This document shows positions 12,086 through 23,100 of a stretch of 64,000 bases of DNA, one piece after another; the first letter of the stretch is position 1, and every line of letters starts with the position of its first letter. A program made the translations under genes and the position numbers. Source of the stretch: Escallonia rubra (taxonomy: Eukaryota; Streptophyta; Magnoliopsida; Escalloniales; Escalloniaceae); assembly GCA_033065855.1 (NCBI GenBank), contig JAVXUO010000235.1:124001-188000 (forward strand). The letters are read 5' to 3'. The notes under the pieces were generated by a model that had not been told where the DNA came from, did no database searches, and saw nothing but the letters and a program-made list of their open reading frames with translations.

Positions 12086-13380
12086 CTAGCTATCTATTAT
12101 GTCTTTCCAAAAGGAGCTATTGGATCCATCATCCACTAGTTTTTCCCAATCCTGAAAGATATTAGAGTTGGATGAATGGATGTGGATGGGAGTTAGGTTC
12201 TTGCTGTCTCTTTGGTTCGTAGTAGACGTTTCTGGAGAAACTGAAACCAATGCAGGAAACAGATGATTCTGAGTGTTGCATGCACCACTTGAACCATTTT
12301 CAAAGTATGATGATAAATTTGTAGCTACATGGTGGTCACAAGGTAGCTTTGGAGTAAAGTTTGAGTTTTGAAAATTCCAGGGTTCATGGAAGGGATCTAT
12401 GGTGTATTGGTTCATCATTTCGGTAGCTAGTCCGTCAGATTGGTTGAAATTGTGTAATTCCGAGAGATTAGGTTCTTCAAATTTTGGAAGCGGACCCGTG
12501 TTCATCACTTGCATTAGGTTTTGCAAGAGTTGGATGTTGGCTAGTTGAGTGGCTTCTGCCTGAAACCTAAGGGCATTGTTCCAAGGGTTCATGGAACCGG
12601 CCAAGTTTGAGTGAGATAGCAAATGAGAAAGATTAACAAGGAGATTGAGATCAGTAATTGGCTTGTGGGTTTTAGGATCAATGCCCATTTGGAGGAGCTT
12701 TTTTCGAAGATGTGTATTCCAAAAGTTCTTGATTTCATTGTCCGTTCGTCCAGGAAGGTGCGTAGCAATCTTTGACCACCTGCAAGAAATAAAATAGGAG
12801 TGATTAGTATACTTAGCGCAAGAGCTATTGTCAAAGCAATATATATGTGGCCTTTTGACAGTAGATTTTTCTTAGTTTTACGGTTTACTTATCTCAAGTT
12901 GCGCACTTGCGCTATGTATATATAGATCCCTGGAGTACCCCTGAAGTGAAGTTCATCACAAAACTATGCTCTTAATCACTAAATTCGTTGTCGACGATGT
13001 TTGGCAACAAAATTTTACTTCTAACGACAAAAATGACGAACTTCACCTCAAAAAAGATTCCAATACATGTTATATACGAAAGAAAACGATTGAAGAATAA
13101 TTAAGTTAAATATGTACTTATTTCCAAGAACAGAGTGGAGGTTGATGATGATCCGTTCCTCTTCATCCGAGAACTTTCCTCGCTTAATATCCGGCCTCAG
13201 ATAATTAGTCCACCTTAATCTGCAACTCTTGCCGCACCTGTTCAAGCCTGCGAGGATGGGAAGTGCTCTCCAACTTCCATGGCCGTGTTTGTTTATGTAA
13301 TCGAGCAGCAACTGATCCTCTTCTGGAGTCCATGGCCCCTTCTTCAAACCGCTCTCACTAGAACATGGAGACCTACCCAT
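12086..13380 (-). CDS. R2R3-MYB transcription factor, MYB53/92/93-like
   Basis: Two exons (13380-13118 and 12779-12086) give 318 aa. The junction is AA|GTACAT...TTGCAG|GTGG and restores K-W at the R3 boundary. The N-terminus reads [21 protein letters not shown], followed by a complete R2 (residues about 14-64) with its spaced tryptophans and R3 (about 67-115) with [14 protein letters not shown], then [20 protein letters not shown]. After the MYB domain come LLQMGIDP and [16 protein letters not shown], as in the MYB53/92/93 group (subgroup 24), and a C-terminal SFWKDIID. It acts in the nucleus; family members are linked to suberin and root development, so that role is inference here. The usual first intron within the MYB region is absent. 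An upstream MYB remnant (6140-6702) is its degenerate duplicate. Confidence 0.93.
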
Positions 13381-13492
13381 TTAGGAAAAAAAAGGTGTAA
13401 CTGCAGGAGGATATTGAACCAGTCCTAAGCTTTGCATGAAAGAGAGAAACTTATTGCAACAAGAACTGGGATTTCTTGGAGGGATGTGCTGG

Positions 13493-13500
13493 TTTTTATA
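13493..13500 (-). promoter_or_regulatory. TATA box of the MYB gene
   Basis: TATAAAAA on the minus strand lies about 113 bp upstream of the MYB start codon, which leaves room for a short 5' UTR. Confidence 0.6.
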
Positions 13501-14446
13501 AGTGCATGGACGATATAAATCAAACCATAATAAGGTCAACATCGATGGTCATGATAATATAATATGACGAGCTTCCAACAACAAGGCAAAGGAGGGGGAA
13601 GTCGCCTAGCAACCATCTTGGCTTGTTTTGACAAAAGAAATTCATGAGGAATTGAATGGCATATAAAACAGGAGTAGGTAATGCTAGTGTCAATTACCAG
13701 GAGAGTGACAGAAAAATTAGTTATTTTCCTCAAATCACGTGCCCTTTCTCTGTGAATACTCGTGGAAAATTTTCCTAAATACATAGTTATTTCATAATTT
13801 GTTAAGGTTGAAAATGGAGCAGAATGGCTCAGACTTTAAACTGGGCAATAAGAACTGGACTATCACGGGGCTCTTTCGTTAGATCGTGCAGATGAGAGAT
13901 CGGAATTGAATCTTTTTGTGGCGTGATTCGCTAATTTCATTGGGGGTTTATAATAACATTTTTGGAATGCTTTCTTTCTATAAGTTTGTACGTTACATTA
14001 TACAGGACAGCGCGCGCCCCTGCCCCCCCAACCCCCAAAAAAAAAAAAGAAAAAGAAAAGAAAGAAACAGAAACTCACTGTATTAACAATGCCGCAGTCT
14101 CCAACTGCTCTTTGAATGTTGCATGGGTTCAGCTCCCTTCTACGAACAGTCCTTTTCGTGATATCTTACTGTGATCTAACATATGATAAAAAATGTCAGC
14201 ATGTAGCTAGTGTATTTTCTGCTAATATTTGAACTGTACTTTGCTCTTGGATTCTTAAAATTAAGCACTGAGAAGCTGGTCAGTCTACGCAACTTTGTGT
14301 TTTGTATACTCGATTATTCAAACCAAACACTTATCAAACTTCAACCATAGCAGTAGCAATTAAGCTTTACTAACAGTTGATGGCAACCATCAAAAGATCA
14401 TAGCCCTGAAGTACGTACATGAATAACAATTACATAGGTATGTGCT
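13501..14446. other. MYB upstream region; no other gene
   Basis: Promoter-side sequence of the MYB gene, ending in a C-run/A-run stretch (14012-14070) just before the hAT element. Confidence 0.5.
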
Positions 14447-15723
14447 CAGGGGCGGAACCAGGAATTTTTTTCAGGGGGTGCAAAAATTATATCGAATTTA
14501 CCAAAATTTTTATTTATTAAAATAATATTAAACTAAAATTAAACTAAAACTAAAGTATTACCTCAGAGAGTCACAACAGCTGATTGAGGAGTTATGATAA
14601 GCAATTGGAGCCACCAATGCAGGTGCTGGTCTAAACCTCACTGTGCCTGCATTAATTTGATAAAAAGAGAAAAAAAAATGAGAAATTATATTTTATCTCT
14701 CAACTTCTCTATTTCATATCACATACATATACTTACAAAACGTCAAGGCATTTTTGACGATTCATATTGCACTCTATTTTTCATATTAGAAAAGAATTGA
14801 CAAGAAAATTTTGCGATAGAGATGCATTGCAAATTCATTACACAGAAAAACCATAACATCATTGCCTTCAAATATATTCTCTCATTTTACGTCCATGACA
14901 TTCGGAGAATCTTGGGCGTCCTTATATTGCAAGAGTATTGTCAAATAACAAAAAACTCTGAGTATTGTTTATCATTGATACTTTGGGCACATGTAAGTAG
15001 ATGTGATTTTGAAAAGTAAACTTTTCATAAAATTATAATCAGTTTAAAAAATTAACTTTTACTCTGTTCTAAAAGAATCAGTCGAAAGCTATGAAGGGTG
15101 TACAGATAAAAATGTATCAAAGTAGGTCTAGTATGACAAATTGTCCAAATAATGTATGATTTAATAGGATGTCTATAATAACGATTTATAGTAATATACT
15201 TTGATAATTTTTTCAGTCAATCTTAATTATTCACAGTTCATTAAAACAAAATTCAAGAAAAAACTATTTCAAAATTTAATCAGTATGTTGGTGCAGACCC
15301 TTATCCATATTTATATTTTTGTCACACACTTCAATATCACATTTCATAAGATATATGATTTTTTTAAAATCAAGGATAAGCACCTAAAATCGGTAGGAGT
15401 ACTTCGTTTACTTCTTCAGATTGAAATCTTCAGTAGTGCTACACAAATATCCATGGATCATCAGGCATTTAGGCCTCACAAAATAATCTGTATTTCTGAG
15501 ACTCATATTCACAGACGACAGACCACAGTAGCAGACTAGCAGTCGAAGAGCGCGGGAGCCTCATCGCTGCGTCGCCTGAGCCTTCCTTCAGTCGCGGTCG
15601 CTGGTCGGCGTCAAATCTGGTCGGAGTTTGTCACGGTCGTAGCCTCGTCGGGGAGTTCGTCATGGTCGTTGCCGTCGTCAAGCCGTCAACGGTCACGACC
15701 TGAGCTCAGTCCTCACGGTCACG

Positions 15724-15782
<59 letters not shown>

Positions 15783-15859
15783 GTGACTGCCGAGTGCCGA
15801 CTGGTGTGGGTATCAGGGGGTGCTTTAGCCCCCCTTGTTACCACGTAGTTCCGCCCCTG
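14447..15859. mobile_element. Non-autonomous hAT element
   Basis: The 1413 bp element starts CAGGGGCGGAAC and ends GTTCCGCCCCTG, so the 12 bp termini are perfect inverted repeats. A CAGGGGGTGC block follows on the left and its counterpart on the right. The flanking 8 bp are TATGTGCT (14439-14446) and TCTGTGCT (15860-15867), a 7/8 target duplication typical of hAT. No transposase frame is present. The right third switches to GC-rich sequence (15540-15725) followed by a (GA)n run, unlike the AT-rich left part, so internal sequence may have been acquired from elsewhere. Confidence 0.9.
15727..15781. repeat. (AG)n microsatellite
   Basis: An uninterrupted AG dinucleotide run of about 55 bp inside the hAT element. 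Confidence 0.97.
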
Positions 15860-16329
15860 TCTGTGCTACCAAAGTTTTAGCATGAAAATATTTACACCAA
15901 AGAGGGGCTTCAGTATTTCTATCAGACATGTTTGAATAAATGCCATTAACAACCTCTTATTGGATTCAACAAATGAAAAATAATACCAGTATTTGCTGAA
16001 GCCATGGTTGTACCAGTAGGCTGCATTTCCCCATGTAACAGTTCATTGTCACTAAACATGTCAAAAGTATATTATTTTCTTTTATGGATACAAAATATGC
16101 CACATTTATTATTGTAATATAGGGTGAGGAAACATCATACACTACAAAAAATGATTCTGAAGAATTAAAAAAGGGCTGTAAATTAGTGGAGCCAAATTAA
16201 ACTTATCAAGCTTTGGATGAGGTTAACCTCCACTCGTTTATGTCTCACGCTTGACTCGTTATTTCGTTTAATCTCTTTAAATATCAGAAAGATTTTGGAG
16301 CATTTGACTTCTCTGAATTAATGGTTATC

Positions 16330-16667
16330 TCAAGGTTTCTTGTACTGGGTAAACAACCAGTGACATCATTCCTCCTATAAGTCAATTGGGAGTTAAGAAG
16401 ACGGTAAGATATGCCGGGAATTTTTTCCACCTTCGTTACCTCATTGGCTTCGTTTGCAAGTCTATCATATTCAAACACTGCAAGGTAGGTGTTGGTAAAA
16501 GATGAAAAAGAGAAACGCCCCAAAGGCTATAGTCCAAAATTTGTAGTTGGATTTTACTTATCCAACTTGATTTCCTAGCAAGGGTTTGAACATTGTACGA
16601 AACTGCTAAAATTCTCTATGCTTGTCTTCGCCTAACTTTAGAGAAACTTCCTAGATGAGGTTGACAT
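16330..16667. repeat. Segmental duplication flank (copy B)
   Basis: Partner of 9015-9300. Separated from the MYB gene by the hAT insertion. Removing the 1.4 kb element gives MYB-to-flank spacing of about 1.5 kb, against about 2.3 kb for copy A. Confidence 0.7.
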
Positions 16668-17168
16668 TAGATGGTTAATGGTGTCATCTTGTTCATTTTA
16701 CACCATGTAGCTTCTAAGTTATTTCTCTTTCACTTTTGCTCATAGTAACGAATACGGTATGTTAAAGTTTCAGACCGACTATATATGGGTACTTAAATCG
16801 GTTCTTAAACCCCGTGTAGTTTTCTTCTTCTCGAATGTCCTTCTGAGTTGGAAATTGGGATTCAATATTATATTCTTTTTTTTTTTGGTGCAAAAAAAAA
16901 AAATAAAATAAAATTTTTGGGGTCCTAAATGACTATCTTGCCTTTCTGCTTTTGTTAGCGGATCCTTGGGTCCCTGTCTTAAAAATGGAAAACATGTTTG
17001 GGGTTGAAGAGTCAATACCACAATGTAGATGATTTTTTGTATGATGATGAGCTCGATTACAGTACAATCACTCATTTGTACATGACATATTTATCTGGGG
17101 GAAAAATAAAATAAAAAATTGTGTAGAAGGAAGATCGAACAAAGTACCCCCAAGAATCTGTGTTTCTG
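16668..17168. other. Spacer and probable ABCB 3' UTR region
   Basis: No separate gene. The last few hundred bases presumably include the 3' UTR of the minus-strand ABCB gene; no certain polyadenylation signal was picked out. Confidence 0.4.
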
Positions 17169-20100
17169 TTACCTTTGATGTTGTTGCTGCTGTAGGCTGA
17201 TTAACTTAAAATATGCTCCATCCCTGTTCTCTATAAGACTGGAATGAGTCCCATGCTCTACAATCTTTCCGTCTTGCAAAACTGATATGTGATCTGCGTT
17301 TTTGATGGTGGACAGCCTATGCGCCACCACGATAGTCGTTCTGTTCTTCATCAACCTGTCTAAGGCTTGCTGCACCACGCGCTCAGACTCCACGTCGAGA
17401 GCACTGGTGGCTTCATCTAATAAAAGGATTGCCGGGTTTTTCAAAACTGCTCGGGCAATAGCTACTCTTTGCTTCTGCCCACCGGATAGCTGAACTCCTC
17501 GCTCTCCAACTTTAGTAGAGTAGCCCTCAGGAAGGGCACTGATAAAACTGTGTGCATTTGCAAGCTTAGCTGCTTCAATTACTTCTCCCTCTGAGGCTCC
17601 CTCTTTACCATAAAGAATGTTTTCATAGATTGACCTGCCAAATAGAGCCGGTTCTTGCTGGACGAGTCCAATGTGCTTTCGTAGAGACTTGAGCTTTAGT
17701 CTCTTGATGTCTTTGCCTGCAAGGATCCGTAGCAATGCTTGTTAGACTAGATCTATCAGAAATTGAGAAAAGCCAAAACTACCAGAGTAATTACATTCTT
17801 CCCAAATTTGACTCCCAAATGAATGGAACACTCAGAGCTAAGTATCTTAACATATGGAGGTGCAGTGTTTTTAAATGCATTAGCCTGAATGTGCCTTATC
17901 ATTTGGGAGTCAATTGGAAATAGTAGCCTAACAAAAACATCTTAGGAAACCAAAAACACAAACTGTCGAGGGAACCCACCATCAACCATAACTTTTCCAG
18001 CCACAGGATCATAGAAGCGAAGTATAAGAGCAAGCACAGAGCTCTTGCCGGATCCACTTTGCCCAACTAGTGCCATGCTTTTGCCTGCACGCACTCGTAG
18101 ATCAAAGTCCTTGAAAATAAGAACGTCTGGCCTCGAAGGGTAGCTAAACTGGACGCCCCTCAGGTCGACTGTACCATCCACTCTTGTTAGCTCCTCCCCT
18201 ACGTCGCTCTCTATCTCTGTTCTCCTATCCAGTATTTCAAAGACTGATGCCACCATTTGGTTCCCTTTTAGAAGGTCTGGCGCCATTGCCAGTGTTTCAC
18301 CCATGCCCAACGCCGTTACAATCAAAACCATAAACGATTTCATGACGGATTTAAATCCAGAAAGCCCCTTACCCATCAAAACAGAACCATACCTACACAA
18401 GTTGAACGAGGCTAAGCATTGAGTTGAAACACTTATTGCTCAGGTATGTAACAAGTTTATCCACTTGATGCCATATAAATGTACATTAACAACTATTTCA
18501 CTAAAGCTACCTAGTTTATCATTTTCTTCAACTGGTAATCTTTTGGATATAATACATAGGTAATTAGGTCAAACGGCCATGTTGAGTCAACTGTTAGAAC
18601 CACTAGCTGTCGCGAATACATATTGATGAGCTACTTTTTTGTTTACTAAATGAAGTTATCCACGGAAAGGGTGAAGCAATGAAGCTAAAGCCACATACCA
18701 CAAGGCAAGGCCGTAGGCTGAGAAAATAAAGAACTGAGAGACTCCATATAGTATGCCAGCAATCTGACCGCGGTTGAATGAACTTTTTGAAGGCTCAACA
18801 AGCTCGCGAGCATAGAGGTCAAGTACCTTCTCCTCAGAGCAGAATGCAGCAACAGTGCGTATGTTACTCACAGCCTCGCCAGCAAGCATGTTAGCTTTCA
18901 GATAAGCTTTGTTCAAGTCAACACCATACCCTTTCATGAAGAGTTTCTGAAAGAATGAAAAAAGATATTGGTATCAAACATTGCCCATTACTGCAAGCCT
19001 AGAGCTGAAATATAATAGGAGATCAAACCTCACTGATATGACCACTAATGATCAGCGGATATGTGGCCATGACAACGAGTGTAAGCCTCCAATTCAGGAT
19101 GAAGGCGATGATGAACGAGGTGACAACCATACCTACATTCTGTAAGAGAATCGTAGAGCGATCAACAACTACAGTTTGTAATAATCTTGCATCACTCTCT
19201 AAACGCGATGCAAGCATAGAACTTGTGTTGTTTGTATTGTCAAACCATCCAATCTCATTTCTCAAAATAGCTGCAAAAAGAAAAAAATAGAAGATCTTTC
19301 AAATCTATTTTACAAAGAGAATAAAACCTATATATATCTCTTAAATTTTCTATCGACCAGATGCATAAATCAATCTAGATATAATGAGTATCATATTCCA
19401 ATATTTAGATATAATGAGTATCATATTCATTTTAGATGGTTATGGTCACATTTTTACCAGAAAACATTCGTTCCCGTACGCGCAGAGTAAGCCGCTCTCC
19501 GATTATTCCAAAACAGGTATGAGCAGTGCCATGAACAAGGACTGTCACGAAGGCACCTCCAATGAAGAGGAATGCAATCTTTCTGACTTCATGGCGTGTC
19601 GTGTCCCAATCCATGTAATAAGATACAAGAGCCTGAGTGACCCCAAGAGCAAAGAGAGGCATCTGGGCTCCCGCAATAAGTGCACAAATGGTGCCAGAAA
19701 CCCCATAAGTCCACTCAGGGCGAATCATGGAATACAATCTTCTGGAGGAAACACGTGGTGCCTTAACTTTTTCTGCCCCCTCAAAGTCATTTCTGCTCAT
19801 AGATTCTCTATCAGAACGGAAACTTGTACCATGGCTTCTCGTAGTTGTTCGTGACAATTCACGTGAATATTTAATGCTGAGATGAAAAAAGAAGTTCAAG
19901 AAAAAAGAAAAATGTCAACACTCATGGTAGCATATTTGTCACCAAGTTAGTCTATCCAAGTTAGTGTTCCAGAGGTTTAGTTGACGTTGAAAGAATTAGC
20001 AACTACTATAAGGAGGAAAAAGCACAATAATATGAGATTGATGTACAACTTGAAAAACATGTTGACGAAAAACAATTCTGACACGAAAAAGAAAATTGAA

Positions 20101-23100
20101 AGATTGGCATATTTCAAATGGATATTTTTTGGAAAATTACAGTACAAGGAGGAAGTATGTTGAATTTGGAGTACTACAATACAAGGAGGAAGTTATTGCC
20201 AGATCGCATATTTCTGTACTGATAGACATGTTAAGAGAGGATTTTTATCTTAAAGGCAGAGAGAAACTCACGAACAATTTCCGGTAAAGGAAAATCAGTA
20301 TAGGAACAAAAAATTTCAGCAATTTTCGTTAAAGGAAATCATCTTAGGGTTGTTAATTTAGGATCCAAAAAGCACCAAAAAGTTTCAGGGTTTTGGTTTT
20401 GGTAGGCACCTGAGTGGCCGTGTCATGCTATGTCCGTGCGAGGGGAGACGACGCAAAGAAGCTGTCTCCTGAAGCTGAACAAGCGATGAATAAGTACTAT
20501 TTGGTTTCGAAAAGAGCTCTTCATGGCTCCCGGTTTCAACAATCTTGCCATTTTGCATAACTGCTATCACATCAGCATTTCTAATGGTAGAAAGGCGATG
20601 GGCAACAACTATAGTTGTTCGTCCCACCATTACACGGTCAAGAGCCTCTTGCACACTCTTCTCAGACTCTGCATCAAGTGCACTTGTTGCTTCATCCAGC
20701 AGAAGTATTGAAGGATTTCTTACTATTGCACGTGATATGGCAATTCTTTGCTTCTGCCCACCGGACAACTGTATTCCTCTTTCACCCACCTGCAAATAAA
20801 CCCCTGGTATTACTCCTTCAGAAGAAATTAGTCCCCCAATTCCCCTTCCATTATATATTCTACAGATCACTATGAATAGTCAGTTGAGTGCATTGTTCAA
20901 CTTAAATGGAAATAACCGAGTAGTAGTTGTTTGTTTTGCAGTCCGCAATCAAAGTTTATATACATATTCGGAACTGAAATAAATGTTTTGAAACTCTAAA
21001 CTTCTTTCCTTGGCATCTCTGCATGAAGAAAATTGCAATTAGAAGAAGATGAAATGGGATACGAGAAACATTGCCTGTCAATATACTTTAATATAAATTT
21101 CTGCACAGAAATTTGCTAAAGCTCGTAAAATAGCATTTTAAGTAAGTACCTGAGTTTCAAATCTTTCAGGAAGGTTGTTGATGAATGTGATCGCCTCAGA
21201 GAGTTTTGCAGCGCGTGTTATGTCTTCAAGGGTGGCCTCATCTTTCCCATAGAGAATGTTCTCCCTAATGGTTGTAGCGAAAAGGGCAGGCTCTTGATTA
21301 ACCAACCCAACTTGCTGCCGAAGCCACTTAAGGTCAAGGTCCCTGATGTCAGTCCCATCTAATAAGATGTGTCCAAATAGGGGCTCATAGAAACGTTCAA
21401 TCAAAGAGATTACTGTGCTTTTTCCAGATCCACTTCCTCCCACAAGTGCTACCACCTTCCCGGAAGGAATATCAAGGCACAACTTATCAAAAATTGCCAC
21501 ATCTGGACGAGAGGGGTAACTAAAACAAACGTCTTTGAATTGAATATTTCCCTCCACTTTGTCCAGTCTCTTGCCTGTCTTGGAGCTGGTTTTGCTAATT
21601 GTATTCCTCTCAATCATTTCAAAAATGGGATATGCAGCTGCCTTTGCCCGGATAAAAGCAGTGATATCTGGTGCTGCCTGCCCCAGTGACCTGAGAAACA
21701 ATAAAGAAGGCTAATTATGTTGTTGGGAGTTGATCTTGATTCACATAGTTACGACAATTGATGAGGAAGAATGAAGACATGAATAAATGAGGAGAAGCTG
21801 AAAAGTGAAAGGTTAAAGGAGTTACTCATAACCTATGAGTGATTAATTAGGGAGATGAAAAGTGAAAGGTTTGGGAAGTTATCTTTAGGAGTTAAATGAG
21901 TCTTTAAATGTCTTAGTATAAAAATGTGTCACCTAGTTATTTTAAAAAGAGAAGTAAGTGAAGTGAAAGAGAGAGTATTGTAAGTGTGGAAAGAGTGAGT
22001 GAGTTTTATGAAATAGAAGTGTTGATTGAGTAGTGAAAAATATCCAAGAGTGTTTTCTCCTCTCCACTTCCTCCTCCTCTACTATAATACTCAAAAGTAT
22101 TTCCGCTGCAAATATATCTCCCTTATATTGTGCCCACCACGCAACATATGTTGCTACTAAACTTTCCCTAAGATATGGATACAAAAACCATACTAGTAAG
22201 AGCCCTTGGGTGTCAATAGTCTAAACTTGAGACTTAGCATGCGATATGTATGCAAATAATGCATCGAGGCTTAACCTCCCACAGCTTACTGCATTGATAG
22301 GTTCAGGAACTAGGGTATACGATTACATGTATTGGAATATGATCATTTCCTATTATTGTTTTCCACTGGATGGCATAAAAGCATTTGTATAACACCCTAC
22401 CTAGAAGTTGGAGCAATTACTATATTTTCAACTGTGTGCATGATCGTTGTCCAATGTATTCGAAATACTGATGCCGAAGGAGAACATATCAATGAGATAT
22501 AAAAGAATACATCTGGATGCATCCTCTCTGTCTTAAAGTCATGTCATTTACTGCTAAAATGTGCTTTAGAACATACTATTTCAAAATCATACTATCATTT
22601 AGCTTCTGGAGCAGCTCTCGTTCAGAATGACATGTATCAACTGATAATGCAACTATATAGTATTTCAAATAAGAAGAAAGCCACAGAAAGGCTAAACACC
22701 AGAGATCTTAGCACCTAATGATTTACCAAGGGATTCTAGTTCTCCAATGTGTTGTTTAGCAAAGGAAATGTGGAGTCACCGAGTCCCGTACATGAGAACT
22801 TCTTTTAGTGGCAATTTTTATCTCATTCTCTAGGGTGGACCTGGAATTTCCCTCTTCAGGGGTGTTGGGGAAGAGGGAGAACGCGGGGGGGGGGGGGGGG
22901 GGGAATGTCTAATTTCACATGCTAAGTGATGCAAAAGTATTATCACATTTCTTCGGCGGACAAAGAGTCACTCAAATTCTCACAGTCACAAACTAAAATA
23001 AAGATGCAAAGAAGAGATCTTGAAGAGAACACGCCATATCACTTACAAGCTCATCTCTCTACCTCTTACACGATACAAAATGAATGAACATACATATGTT

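Noticed and set aside
16141..16160. CACTACAAAAAA, resembling a CACTA transposon terminus
   Set aside because: No matching inverted end (TTTTTTGTAGTG) was found nearby.
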